Source of the DNA: Herbidospora mongoliensis
Lineage (GTDB): Bacteria > Actinomycetota > Actinomycetes > Streptosporangiales > Streptosporangiaceae
NCBI RefSeq assembly: GCF_001570545.1
Contig: NZ_BBXD01000022.1
Span: 62,001-126,000, forward strand
Reading direction: 5' to 3'
Length of the DNA: 64,000 bases
Shown here: positions 17,412 to 26,029 of the stretch, in pieces
Position numbering within the stretch: position 1 is the first letter of the stretch
Layout of the letters: each line of letters begins with the position of its first letter
Program-made: the position numbers and the translations under genes
Notes under the pieces: generated by a model
Databases searched by the model: none
What the model was told of the DNA's origin: nothing
Seen by the model: only the letters and a program-made list of their open reading frames with translations

Positions 17412-17515
17412 CTTTGTCAGCCTCCGTGTCAACAATGAATGAATCGGGATTCTATTAGAAGATCTCTCATGATTCGTTAGGTGGATTGCCGAGATTTTGC
17501 TGCGAAATTGACATG
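17412..17515 (-). other. AT-richer spacer inside the glycosyltransferase cluster
   Basis: This gap is clearly richer in A and T than its surroundings. On the minus strand it holds TAATAGAAT, a plausible -10, the palindromes TGACATGTCA and AGATCT, and TTGACA just before the GGAGG of the next gene. A secondary promoter or a site for a regulator is likely, but I cannot place a full -35/-10 pair. Confidence 0.3.
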
Positions 17516-18973
17516 TCAGGATGTCAGACGGCGAAACAACCCTAGTCCTCTTCGTCGCTCTTGTGGCACGTCGGAGCCGGATTCCGGGCCGGGCCAGAAG
17601 ATCGCCGGGGGAGTGCGCCGGACCCCGTGTGTCTGACTGATGACATCGTGTGGACTTTCGCCTGGGCGGGCCAGTAACACGGCGCGGGAAACCGCCTCGG
17701 TGCGTTCCATGACGGCCTCGGTCCCGGCCGGGGATTCGGTCACCAGCACGCCCAGTCGGCCGTCTGTCATCGTGCGTGTCATGCGCTCGAGAGTCTCGGT
17801 CGCGAGCGGCGCGTGCACCGAACCCCGGTAGCGGAACGGGACGGGGAACGCCGTCACCGGGGCCTCGTCGGCCAGGTGCACGCGGGGGTCGCCGCGCATG
17901 CTCTCGCGGATGAGGCGCAGCTCGAACTCCTGGCCCGACATGGCCTCGCCGCGCCCCGTCCTGATCGACGACCAGGGGGCGGTGAGCAGGACGCGCACGT
18001 CGGTGATCGACCCGGTCAGCGCCGTCTCGACGGCGTCCCTGGTCTCGCGCTCGGTCGCCTTCGACACGTCGAACACCACCTCGACGTAGGGCGTGTGCCA
18101 CGTACGGCCGCGCTGCTTGCGCAGGTCGCGGCGGAGCGGGATGCGCTGGGCGTGGTAGGGCTCCACGGCCCGCACGGTGGCCGTGCGGTTGCGCTTCTGG
18201 GCCGGCACTCCCAGGTGGACGGCCCGCGCCGACAGGTCGGGTACGAACACCGCGCCGCCCTGGGCCAGCCGGTAGGCGAACTCGGTGTCCTCGCCTTTGT
18301 GCACCTCGGCGTCGAGCCCGCCGACCGACTGAAGCAGCGTGCGGTGCAGCGACAGGGTGGGGCCGGTCACGACGTGATAGGGGTTGCGGCTCTTCTTCAT
18401 GCCGTCGAGCCGCAGGATGGTCCGCTCGGTGCTGCTCGGGGTCGCCTTCGACAGGTCGATCAGCTCGTCCAGCCGGTCTTCGAGCACGGCGTCCCGCACC
18501 TGGTCGGCGGTCAGCATGGGCGGTTCGACGAAGACCTTGGCGCCGATCGTGACCAGGTAGTCGGTCAGGTGGTGCCAGCGCAGCAGCCGCTCCAGATGGT
18601 CGCGGTAGATCACCATGTCGGCGTCGAGACGCTGCACGATCGTGCCGTCGGAGGCGGCGATCCCGGCGTTCACCGCGAACGCGGGCCCCCAACCGCCCGG
18701 TCCCGACCGGATGATCCGGGTGTTCTCGGGCCTGATCGCGGGCAGCCGCAGCGGCGGCAGGCTCCCGTCGTCGACCACGACGACCTCGGTCAGATGGGCG
18801 GGATAGGTCTGCGCCGAGAGCGCGGCCAGAGTGAGGTCGACGACGTGCTGGTTGCCGTGCGCGGGGATGACCACGCTCACCGGAAGGTGTGGCGCCCAGT
18901 GTCCGGCGTCCGGCGGCGACAGCGGCGAATAGTCGTTGTGGCGGATCCGGGGCCGGGCGTCAGTGCCCGTCAC
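17516..18973 (-). CDS. Family-2 glycosyltransferase with conserved C-terminal domain (E)
   Basis: A 485-residue member of the same paralogue set: RPRIRHNDYSPL, then VSVVIPAHGNQ, VVVVDDGS, QRLDADM (LDAD 116-119), LRWHHLTDYLVTIG and GEDTEFAYRLAQGG, followed by the shared C-terminal domain (HTPYVEVVFD, GSITDVRVLLTAPWS). Unlike A and C it lacks a long coiled-coil tail and ends in a short basic stretch. The start is GTG 18973, with AAGGAG nine bases upstream; the frame is open further, to 19447, but that part has low coding character. About 100 bp of AT-richer DNA separate it from the gene at 17411, so that set may also have its own promoter. Confidence 0.83.
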   Translation of the reverse strand: MTGTDARPRIRHNDYSPLSPPDAGHWAPHLPVSVVIPAHGNQHVVDLTLAALSAQTYPAHLTEVVVVDDGSLPPLRLPAIRPENTRIIRSGPGGWGPAFAVNAGIAASDGTIVQRLDADMVIYRDHLERLLRWHHLTDYLVTIGAKVFVEPPMLTADQVRDAVLEDRLDELIDLSKATPSSTERTILRLDGMKKSRNPYHVVTGPTLSLHRTLLQSVGGLDAEVHKGEDTEFAYRLAQGGAVFVPDLSARAVHLGVPAQKRNRTATVRAVEPYHAQRIPLRRDLRKQRGRTWHTPYVEVVFDVSKATERETRDAVETALTGSITDVRVLLTAPWSSIRTGRGEAMSGQEFELRLIRESMRGDPRVHLADEAPVTAFPVPFRYRGSVHAPLATETLERMTRTMTDGRLGVLVTESPAGTEAVMERTEAVSRAVLLARPGESPHDVISQTHGVRRTPPAIFWPGPESGSDVPQERRRGLGLFRRLTS

Positions 18974-19139
18974 GATGGCCTTCTCCTTCACAGGATCGCC
19001 GGTCTGAGCGGAACGGTGATCGACAATAGCCAACCACTCTGGCATTTTCCTGGGAGCGTATATAGCCCGGACAAATCGGTCTTCTCGCCCAGCGTCCCAC
19101 AGGGCGGACGCCGGATCCCGAATCTCGAACGTTTGCCCG

Positions 19140-19145
19140 TAGACT
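19140..19145 (+). promoter_or_regulatory. Candidate -10 of thrC
   Basis: TAGACT matches TANNNT and would place the transcript start about 30 bases before the thrC ATG, leaving room for its GGAGG ribosome-binding site. A -35 is not clear. The 208 bp around it (18974-19181) also have to hold the promoter of the divergent glycosyltransferase gene. Confidence 0.3.
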
Positions 19146-19181
19146 CGGTGCCCGATACCGCAGGTGACATGGAGGATCCGC

Positions 19182-20225
19182 ATGTCCAGGGTTTGGCGTG
19201 GCCTCATCGAGGAATACCGCGACCGGCTTCCCGTGAGCGCGACGACGCCCGTTGTGACCCTTCTCGAAGGCGGCACCCCGCTGGTGCCGGCTCCGAAGGT
19301 CTCCGCGCTGGTCGGCTGTGAGGTCTTCCTCAAGGTCGAGGGCCTCAATCCGACGGGCAGCTTCAAAGACCGCGGCATGACCGTGGCCATCAGCAAGGCC
19401 GTGGAAGAGGGCGCCCAAGCCGTCATCTGCGCCTCTACCGGCAACACCTCGGCCTCGGCGGCGGCCTACGCCGTCCGCGCCGGGCTGACCTGCGCCGTGC
19501 TGGTGCCGCGCGGGAAGATCGCGATGGGCAAGCTGGCGCAGGCGCTCGTCCACGGCGCGAAACTGCTCCAGGTCGAGGGGTCCTTCGACGACTGCCTCGA
19601 GATGACCAAGAAGCTCGCGGAGAACTACCCGATCGCGCTGGTCAACTCGGTGAACCCGCACCGCATCCAGGGCCAGAAGACGGCCGCGTTCGAGATCGTC
19701 GACGCCCTCGGCGTGGCGCCCGACGTCCACTGCATCCCCGTGGGCAACGCGGGCAACATCACCGCCTACTGGCTGGGCTACCAGGAATACGCCGCCAAGC
19801 CGCCGAAGATGTTCGGCTTCCAGGCCAGCGGCTCCGCGCCCATCGTCAACGGCGCGCCCGTCACCCACCCCCACACCATCGCCACCGCGATCCGCATCGG
19901 CAACCCCGCGTCGTGGAAGCACGCCGAGGCGGCCCGCGACGAGTCCGGCGGCGTGATCCAGGCGGTCACCGACCGCCAGATCGCCGCCGCCTACAAGCTG
20001 CTGGCCCAGGGCGAGGGCGTGTTCGTCGAACTCGCCTCGGCCGCCAGCGTCGCCGGCCTGCTCCAGGCCCACGAGCAGGGCCTGCTCCAGCCCGGCCAGA
20101 CGGTGGTCTGCACGGTCACCGGCAACGGCCTGAAAGACCCCGATTGGGCCATCTCGGGTGCCCCGTCGCCCGTGACCATCCCGATCGACGCCTACGCGGC
20201 GGCGGCCGCACTCGAACTCGCCTGA
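19182..20225 (+). CDS. thrC: Threonine synthase
   Basis: PLP enzyme that converts O-phosphohomoserine to threonine, the last step of threonine biosynthesis. The 347-residue protein is of the short class: [11 protein letters not shown] carries the PLP lysine (K62), [14 protein letters not shown] is the phosphate/substrate loop, [10 protein letters not shown] binds the cofactor phosphate, and [10 protein letters not shown] lies near the end. ATG 19182 follows GGAGG at a 6-base distance and is preferred over the ATG at 19164. thrB begins 16 bases after the stop, so the two form an operon. hom, which normally sits directly upstream, is separated by the glycan gene block. Confidence 0.97.
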   Translation: MSRVWRGLIEEYRDRLPVSATTPVVTLLEGGTPLVPAPKVSALVGCEVFLKVEGLNPTGSFKDRGMTVAISKAVEEGAQAVICASTGNTSASAAAYAVRAGLTCAVLVPRGKIAMGKLAQALVHGAKLLQVEGSFDDCLEMTKKLAENYPIALVNSVNPHRIQGQKTAAFEIVDALGVAPDVHCIPVGNAGNITAYWLGYQEYAAKPPKMFGFQASGSAPIVNGAPVTHPHTIATAIRIGNPASWKHAEAARDESGGVIQAVTDRQIAAAYKLLAQGEGVFVELASAASVAGLLQAHEQGLLQPGQTVVCTVTGNGLKDPDWAISGAPSPVTIPIDAYAAAAALELA

Positions 20226-20241
20226 CCTGCGGGAGCACTCT

Positions 20242-21126
20242 TTGACCGTTTTGGTGCGCACACCGGCGACCAGCGCCAACCTAGGCCCCGGGTTCGACAC
20301 CCTCGGCCTGGCCCTCGACCTCCACGACGAGGTGACGGCCTCGATCGGCGGTCACGAGACGTTCGTCGAGGTCGAGGGCGCGGGCGCCGGTGAGGTCGAC
20401 ACCGGCGAGGGCCACCTGATCGTGCGGACGATGCGCCGCACCTTCGACGAGATGGGCGTCGCCCAGCCCGACGGGATCCGGCTGACCTGCGTCAACCGGA
20501 TCCCCCACGCGCGCGGCCTGGGCTCGTCGTCGGCCGCGATCGTGGCCGGCATCCTGGCCGCCCGAGCCCTGTCGGGGGCCGCCTTCGACGACGACAAGGC
20601 CCTCGCGCTGGCCACCGCCATCGAGGGCCACCCCGACAACGTCGCGCCCTGCCTGCGCGGCGGGCTGACCATCTCCTGGGACTCCGGGGTGTGGAAACTG
20701 CTGCCGCACCGCGACATCCGGCCGGTGGTCCTGATACCGCCGTTCCGGTTGTCGACGGAAGAGGCGCGTGGGCTGCTCCCGGAGAATGTTCCGCATTCCG
20801 ATGCCGCCGCGAATGCCGGCCGGGCCGCCCTGCTCGTCGCCGCGTTGACCGGAAAGCCGGAAAACACGGTGTTGCTGGCTGCGACGGAAGATCGGCTTCA
20901 CCAGAGATACCGCGCGTCCGCCATGCCCCAGACCGCCGATCTGGTAGAACGTCTGCGGTCCAAGGGAGTGCCCGCGGTCGTTTCGGGAGCGGGTCCCACA
21001 GTTCTTGCGTTTTCTTCGCCGGAAACGCAGGATTTGATCGAGCCCGAAGTGGGTATCGACTGGCAAATCCAGCCACTGAACGTCGACCCTTCCGGTGCGA
21101 CCGTTCAGTTTCCCGAGACACGCTGA
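20242..21126 (+). CDS. thrB: Homoserine kinase
   Basis: GHMP-family kinase that phosphorylates homoserine at its hydroxyl to give the ThrC substrate. The 294-residue protein has the family N-terminus (PATSANLGPGFDTLGLAL), the ATP-binding glycine/serine loop RGLGSSSAA (91-99), and the C-terminal SGAGPTVLAF motif. The start is TTG, six bases after GGGAG; no ATG or GTG is better placed. It is cotranscribed with thrC, and the rho leader starts immediately after its stop. Confidence 0.96.
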   Translation: MTVLVRTPATSANLGPGFDTLGLALDLHDEVTASIGGHETFVEVEGAGAGEVDTGEGHLIVRTMRRTFDEMGVAQPDGIRLTCVNRIPHARGLGSSSAAIVAGILAARALSGAAFDDDKALALATAIEGHPDNVAPCLRGGLTISWDSGVWKLLPHRDIRPVVLIPPFRLSTEEARGLLPENVPHSDAAANAGRAALLVAALTGKPENTVLLAATEDRLHQRYRASAMPQTADLVERLRSKGVPAVVSGAGPTVLAFSSPETQDLIEPEVGIDWQIQPLNVDPSGATVQFPETR

Positions 21127-21524
21127 TGCCTCTTCGACCTTCAGGGAATAGCTGTGTGCGCCGGTGATGTTAGGCTGATAGCCGCACCAGGTGCCCCCGT
21201 GTTGGGTGCGTGCTTGTCATTCGCACATCGTGGCTCTTCGCACAGCCGAAGCCGCCGTGGCGATTTCCCTGAATCCACCTCCTCCATCCGCCGACGCGGC
21301 CGGGGGCGGCGTGTTCGGGGACATGCGCGTTCGAGCCACCTCGACATCTGGTCGGTCGTGGCATCCCGGGGGAACACCCCTGGGCGCCTACCGCTCGTGA
21401 CTCTCGGCACCCGGCTCCATCGCACGAGATCCACGAAGCCCGACCCGGTCTGTCCCGCCGGGTCGCATAACCGGGACGGCGGAATCACACTCTCCGGCGC
21501 CCGACCCCTGGGAAGGACCCTTAG
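21127..21524 (+). promoter_or_regulatory. Leader region of rho
   Basis: About 400 bases without a convincing gene separate thrB and rho. TAGGCT at 21171-21176 could be a -10, giving a leader of more than 300 nt. Near its end CGACCCGG (21441-21448) pairs perfectly with CCGGGTCG (21458-21465); GTCCCG in that loop (21452-21457) can instead pair with CGGGAC (21472-21477), so two mutually exclusive folds exist. rho is autoregulated through its leader in other bacteria, and this layout would suit that, but no direct evidence is visible. Confidence 0.4.
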
Positions 21525-23549
21525 TTGAGCGACACCACCGAACTCCTCGCCGACGCACCCGTCGGCGATGCCCCCACGACCGCGCGCCGCCGCCGCTCCG
21601 GCACCGGCCTGTCGGCCATGGTGCTCCCCGAACTGCAGGCGATGGCCTCCGGTCTCGGCATCAGCGGCACCGGCCGGATGCGGAAGAGCCAGCTCATCGC
21701 GGCCATCCAGGAGAAGCAGGGGGCGACGGCGCAGCCCGCCGCGGAGAGCAAGCCCGAGCCCAAGAACGAGGCCAAGGCCGAAGCCGCCCCCGTCGAACGG
21801 CCCACCAGAGCCCGTCGGGAACGTTCCGCCGCCCGCGCCACCGCCGCGGCTCCCGTGGCCGCTCCCGCCGAGACCCCGGTCGAGGCTCCCGCAGAACGCG
21901 TCGTCGAGTCCGCCCCGCCGGCATCCCTCGAGCCTACGGTGCAGACGACCCCGACCGTCGTGGAGCAGTCCGAAGGCCCGTCCGACAGCCGTGACCAGCG
22001 CGGCGACCGCCGTGAGCGTCGTGGCCGCGGGGAGCGCGGCGAGCGCCGTGAGCGCCCCGACCGTGGCGACCGCGGTGACCGCCAGGACCGTCAGGACCGC
22101 CCCGAGCGGCAAGACCGGGTCGAGCGCAGTGACCGCAACGATCGTGGCGACCGTGGGGGCCGCAACGACGATCGGCAGAACACCCGTCAGGACACGCGCC
22201 AGGACGCCCGTCAGGACACGCGCCAGGACAGCCGCCAGGACACGCGCCAGGACAGCCGTCCGGACAACCGTCCCGACAGCCAGGGCCCCGGCGGCCCCGG
22301 CCAGGGCGGTCCCGACGACGACCCGCGCGGTCGTCGCGGCCGGTTCCGCGAGCGCAACCGCCGCGGCCGTGACCGTTTCGGCGACGCCAACGAGCCCGTG
22401 GTCAGCGACGACGACGTCCTGATCCCGATCGCCGGCATCCTCGACATCCTCGACAACTACGCGTTCGTCCGCACCAGCGGCTACCTGCCCGGCTCCAACG
22501 ACGTCTACGTGTCGCTGGCCCAGATCCGCCGCAACGGCCTGCGCAAGGGCGACGTCATCACCGGCGCCGTGCGCCAGCCCCGCGACGGCGAGCGCCGCGA
22601 GAAGTTCAACGCGCTCGTCCGCCTCGACACGGTCAACGGCATGGAGCCCGACCAGGCCCGCCAGCGCCCCGACTTCAACAAGCTCACTCCGCTCTACCCG
22701 CAGGACCGTCTGCGGCTGGAGACCGAGCACAACATCATGACCACGCGGATCATCGACATGGTCTCGCCCATCGGCAAGGGCCAGCGTGGCCTGATCGTGT
22801 CGCCGCCCAAGGCCGGCAAGACGATGGTCCTCCAGGCCATCGCCAACGCGATCACCCACAACAACCCCGAGTGCCACCTGATGGTCGTCCTGGTCGACGA
22901 GCGTCCTGAAGAGGTCACCGACATGCAGCGGTCGGTCAAGGGCGAGGTCATCCACTCGACCTTCGACCGTCCGGCCGAAGACCACACCACCGTCGCCGAG
23001 CTGGCCATCGAGCGCGCCAAACGCCTGGTCGAGCTGGGTCACGACGTGGTCGTCCTGCTCGACTCGATCACCCGCCTGGGCCGCGCCTACAACCTGGCCG
23101 CCCCCGCGTCGGGCCGCATCCTGTCGGGTGGTGTCGACTCCACGGCGCTCTACCCGCCGAAGCGCTTCTTCGGCGCCGCCCGCAACATCGAGAACGGCGG
23201 CTCCCTGACGATCCTCGCCACGGCCCTGGTCGAGACCGGGTCCAAGATGGACGAGGTCATCTTCGAGGAGTTCAAGGGCACCGGCAACATGGAGCTCAAG
23301 CTCAACCGCTCCCTGGCCGACAAGCGCATCTTCCCCGCCGTCGACGTCGACGCGTCCGGCACCCGTAAGGAGGAGATCCTCCTCGGTAAGGAAGAACTCC
23401 AGGTCGTCTGGAAGCTGCGCCGCGTGCTCCACGCACTCGACATGCAGCAGGCGCTGGAGCTCCTCCTGGAGAAGATGAAGGAGACCAAGAGCAACGCCGA
23501 GTTCCTGATGCAGGTCCAGAAGACCACCGTCAGCAACGACCGCGACTAG
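21525..23549 (+). CDS. rho: Transcription termination factor Rho
   Basis: RNA-dependent ATPase that ends transcription at Rho-dependent sites. The 674-residue protein is long, as in other actinobacteria. Residues about 10-65 form the Rho N-terminal SAP-like helix domain ([18 protein letters not shown]). Residues about 70-290 are a disordered insertion, first Pro/Ala/Glu-rich, then dominated by Arg-Asp repeats ([10 protein letters not shown] and similar). The RNA-binding cold-shock-like domain follows ([24 protein letters not shown]), then the ATPase core with PPKAGKT (about 427-433), [11 protein letters not shown] and [11 protein letters not shown]. The TTG start is 7 bases after an AGGA motif. 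A strong intrinsic terminator follows the gene. Confidence 0.97.
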   Translation: MSDTTELLADAPVGDAPTTARRRRSGTGLSAMVLPELQAMASGLGISGTGRMRKSQLIAAIQEKQGATAQPAAESKPEPKNEAKAEAAPVERPTRARRERSAARATAAAPVAAPAETPVEAPAERVVESAPPASLEPTVQTTPTVVEQSEGPSDSRDQRGDRRERRGRGERGERRERPDRGDRGDRQDRQDRPERQDRVERSDRNDRGDRGGRNDDRQNTRQDTRQDARQDTRQDSRQDTRQDSRPDNRPDSQGPGGPGQGGPDDDPRGRRGRFRERNRRGRDRFGDANEPVVSDDDVLIPIAGILDILDNYAFVRTSGYLPGSNDVYVSLAQIRRNGLRKGDVITGAVRQPRDGERREKFNALVRLDTVNGMEPDQARQRPDFNKLTPLYPQDRLRLETEHNIMTTRIIDMVSPIGKGQRGLIVSPPKAGKTMVLQAIANAITHNNPECHLMVVLVDERPEEVTDMQRSVKGEVIHSTFDRPAEDHTTVAELAIERAKRLVELGHDVVVLLDSITRLGRAYNLAAPASGRILSGGVDSTALYPPKRFFGAARNIENGGSLTILATALVETGSKMDEVIFEEFKGTGNMELKLNRSLADKRIFPAVDVDASGTRKEEILLGKEELQVVWKLRRVLHALDMQQALELLLEKMKETKSNAEFLMQVQKTTVSNDRD

Positions 23550-23590
23550 CACTGAACTCGGAGCTTTCGAAGCTCTGTGATCGCTGTGCG

Positions 23591-23630
23591 AAAGAACCCC
23601 GGGCCTGTTCCGGGGTTCTTTCTTTTCTTC
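23591..23630 (+). terminator. Intrinsic terminator after rho
   Basis: AAAGAACCCCGG (23591-23602) pairs over 12 perfect bases with CCGGGGTTCTTT (23610-23621) around a 7-base loop, and a T-rich tail CTTTTCTT follows. This is the clearest intrinsic terminator in the window. Confidence 0.9.
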
Positions 23631-23749
23631 CGTTACGGCTCCCGCCTGGCCGGCCCCGCCCGCCGCTTCCGGATCCCGCCGCATCCGGCGCCGACCGCCC
23701 GCGCCCGCTTCGCACCGCAACGACGGAGAGATCTGGCGCAGACAGGCAA
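23625..23749 (+). repeat. Intergenic repeat, copy 1
   Basis: Begins TTTTCTTCCGTTACGGCT and ends GACAGGCAA. Over about 125 bp it matches the segment at 25846-25974 with few substitutions and small gaps; shared cores include CCGTTACGGCTC, CCGCATCCGGCGCC and ACAGGCAA. It lies directly after the rho terminator and before the histidine kinase gene. CCGTTACGG and CCGGATC..GCATCCGG are self-complementary, so the unit can fold. Confidence 0.75.
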
Positions 23750-23897
23750 TTGGGGCTGCCGGGACGGGAGATTCACAGGTTGGCGCGTGGCCTTCGGAGC
23801 CAGTGCTGCGAGACGACATAGCCGGGCAAAGCGGGGGTTATCCCTACCCCGGTCGCTCCATACCGTCGATGGCCTGGGCTTTGGCATCCTCAAGGGC

Positions 23898-25190
23898 ATG
23901 GTGACGACGCGGAGACGGTTGCGGGATCGGGTCCCTTTCGGGCCGTGGGGCCCCTTGGGCGTGGCCGTCGACCCGGTGACCTGGAAGGCGGTGCCCTACT
24001 TCATCGTGGCGCCCGTCGTCGGGACGGCCTGTTTCGTCGGCCTGGGGTTCGCCCTGCCGCTTTCGATGGTCCTGGTCCTGGTCTGGGTCGGTCTGCCGAT
24101 GCTGGCGGTGCTGATCCTGATCTGGCGCGGTGTCGCCGTCGTGGAGCGGCGGTTCCTCCGATGGACGCTCGGCGTCGACATCCCCGACCCGTACAAGACC
24201 CGGCCTGAAGGCGGCCTCTACGCCCACCTGCGCTGGCTCTTCGCCGACCTGGCCACCTGGAAGGACCTCGGCTACCTGCTGCTCCTGTGCCCGCTGGGAC
24301 TGCTGGAGTTCGTCGTCGTGTTCGGCCTGTGGTCGCTGGGCCTCGAACTGCTGGGTCTGCCGCTCCCGATGGTCCTGAACGGCCGCGACATGACCTTCTG
24401 GTTCATCGAGGTCTCGACCGTGCCGTCGGCCGTCGTGGTCATGCTGTTCGGCGTGGTCGCGCTGTTCGCCTCCCTCTACGCCCTCAGGGGCGCCGCACTC
24501 GCCCACGCATGGGTGGCGCGGGCACTCCTGGGCACCGACGACCGCCGGTTCCTGCTGGCCCGCAACGAAGACCTGAGGGCCAGCCGGGCCAGGGGCGTCA
24601 ACGCCGCCGAGGCCGAACGCCGCCGCATCGAACGCGACCTCCACGACGGCGCCCAGCAGCGCCTGTTGTCGGTCGCCCTGGACCTGGGCCGCGCGCAGGC
24701 CAAGTTCGACGACGACCCCGAGCAGGCCAGAATCCTGGTCGAGAGCGCCGCCGCCGGCGCGAAGGCGGCGATCGGCGAACTCAGAGACCTGGCCAGAGGC
24801 ATCTACCCCGCGATCCTCACCGACCGGGGCCTGGACGCCGCCCTGTCGTCCCTGGCCGCCCGCGCGCCCGTGCGGGTCGAGGTGACCGTCGAGATCGCCG
24901 ACCGGCCACCGGCGGCCGTGGAGAGCATCGCCTACTTCGTCGTGGCCGAGGCGCTCACCAACATGGCCAAATACTCCCGGGCCACCGAGGCGCAGGTCCG
25001 GGTGCGCAGGGCCCCCGACCGGGTGGTCGTCGAGGTGGGCGACAACGGCGTCGGGGGAGCGGCCGTCGTCCCCGGAGGCGGGCTCGACGGCCTGGCCGAC
25101 CGGGCCGCCACGATCGACGGGACACTCACCGTCGACAGCCCGCCCGGCGGTCCCACACTCATCAGGGCCGAGCTGCCCTGCGTATGGTGA
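23898..25190 (+). CDS. Two-component sensor histidine kinase (NarL/DesK class)
   Basis: A 430-residue membrane sensor. The N-terminal part has four or more hydrophobic segments arranged as a sensor domain of the kind found in actinobacterial kinases (VAPVVGTACFVGLGF, LGYLLLLCPLGLLEFVVVF, SAVVVMLFGVVALFASLYAL). The HisKA_3 dimerisation motif ERRRIERDLHDGAQQRL carries the phospho-accepting H249, and a HATPase_c domain follows (AEALTNMAKYS as N-box, VGDNGVGG). ATG 23898 is the first start after the repeat; a GTG directly follows it. The cognate response regulator begins 6 bases after, or overlaps, its stop. The signal is unknown; the short loops favour detection within the membrane. Confidence 0.88.
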   Translation: MVTTRRRLRDRVPFGPWGPLGVAVDPVTWKAVPYFIVAPVVGTACFVGLGFALPLSMVLVLVWVGLPMLAVLILIWRGVAVVERRFLRWTLGVDIPDPYKTRPEGGLYAHLRWLFADLATWKDLGYLLLLCPLGLLEFVVVFGLWSLGLELLGLPLPMVLNGRDMTFWFIEVSTVPSAVVVMLFGVVALFASLYALRGAALAHAWVARALLGTDDRRFLLARNEDLRASRARGVNAAEAERRRIERDLHDGAQQRLLSVALDLGRAQAKFDDDPEQARILVESAAAGAKAAIGELRDLARGIYPAILTDRGLDAALSSLAARAPVRVEVTVEIADRPPAAVESIAYFVVAEALTNMAKYSRATEAQVRVRRAPDRVVVEVGDNGVGGAAVVPGGGLDGLADRAATIDGTLTVDSPPGGPTLIRAELPCVW

Positions 25191-25195
25191 CCGGC

Positions 25196-25840
25196 ATGCG
25201 TGTCGTGATCGCCGAAGACTCAGTGCTGCTGCGCGAGGGCCTGTCCCGCCTGCTGGCCGACGGTGGCATAGAGACCGTCGCCGCCGTGGGCGACGGCCCT
25301 TCGCTGGTCGAGGCGGTCCGCGTGCACAACCCGGATCTCGCCGTCGTCGACGTGCGGATGCCGCCCTCCCACACCGACGAGGGCCTGCGCGCCGCCCTGG
25401 AGATCCGCTCGGCCAGGCCGGGCTTCCCGATCCTGGTCCTGTCGCAGTATGTCGAGGAGCGCTACGCCACCGACCTGCTGGGCGCCGGCGCGCAGGCCGT
25501 GGGCTACCTGCTCAAGGAGCGGGTGGCCGAGGTCGCGGAGTTCCTCGACGCGGTGCGCCGGGTCGCCCGGGGAGGCGCGGTGATCGACCCCGACGTGGTC
25601 GTCCAGCTCCTGGGCCGCCGCAGGCACTCCCACGACCGCCTGACCGCACGGGAGACCGAGGTCATGGGCCTGATGGCCGAAGGCCGCTCCAACAGCGCCA
25701 TCGCCGCCCGCCTGGTCGTCTCGGAGGGCGCGGTCGAGAAACACATCTCCAGCATCTTTCTCAAACTCGCCCTCGACCCGGCCCCCGACGACCACCGGCG
25801 GGTGCTGGCGGTCCTCGCCCACCTCGGCCACCGGCAGTAA
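25196..25840 (+). CDS. LuxR-type response regulator
   Basis: Cytosolic DNA-binding partner of the kinase at 23898. The 214-residue protein has a receiver domain with acidic E7/D8, the phospho-acceptor D52 in VVDVRMPPSHTDEG, and the conserved K in LLKERV, then a NarL/LuxR helix-turn-helix (LTARETEVMGLMAEGRSNSAIAARL, quoted in part). The PPSHTDEG wording is typical of this actinobacterial subgroup. An in-frame ATG at 25184 overlaps the kinase stop and would add four residues; 25196 gives the usual MRVVIAEDS start. Targets are unknown; autoregulation of the pair is usual. Confidence 0.9.
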   Translation: MRVVIAEDSVLLREGLSRLLADGGIETVAAVGDGPSLVEAVRVHNPDLAVVDVRMPPSHTDEGLRAALEIRSARPGFPILVLSQYVEERYATDLLGAGAQAVGYLLKERVAEVAEFLDAVRRVARGGAVIDPDVVVQLLGRRRHSHDRLTARETEVMGLMAEGRSNSAIAARLVVSEGAVEKHISSIFLKLALDPAPDDHRRVLAVLAHLGHRQ

Positions 25841-25845
25841 AAGCT

Positions 25846-25974
25846 TCTTCTTCCGTTACGGCTCCGCCCACCCCGGCACCGCCCGCCGCCCCCGGATCGC
25901 GCCGCATCCGGCGCCAACCGGCCGCGCCCGCCCGGCACAGTGACGACGGTGGAGAAGCTGGCGTGAACAGGCAA
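25846..25974 (+). repeat. Intergenic repeat, copy 2
   Basis: Begins CTTCTTCCGTTACGGCT and ends AACAGGCAA, matching copy 1 at 23625-23749 along its whole length in the same orientation. It starts 6 bases after the response-regulator stop, so the two copies exactly bracket the two-component operon. Confidence 0.75.
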
Positions 25975-26002
25975 GAGGGGCGCCCCTTCCGGGACGCCCC
26001 TC
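25975..26002. terminator. Bidirectional hairpin between convergent genes
   Basis: GAGGGGCGCCCC (25975-25986) pairs with GGGACGCCCCTC (25991-26002) over 12 bases with one C-A mismatch and a TTCC loop. It sits between the convergent response-regulator and secreted-protein genes, 28 bases from the latter's stop, and probably terminates both, though the T-tracts are poor. Confidence 0.6.
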
Positions 26003-26029
26003 CGTGAAGAACCGGTCAGCTGGAAGACG

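Noticed and set aside
21154-21528. 124-codon frame in the rho leader
   Set aside because: Arg/Ser/Gly-rich, without a ribosome-binding site or family; it overlaps the rho start. More likely an untranslated leader.
22183-22262. Short tandem repeats that could suggest CRISPR
   Set aside because: Units are about 10-20 bp, contiguous without spacers, and in frame within the Rho disordered region.
21141-23819. 892-codon open frame opposite rho
   Set aside because: A shadow of the biased rho codons, with no conserved motif.
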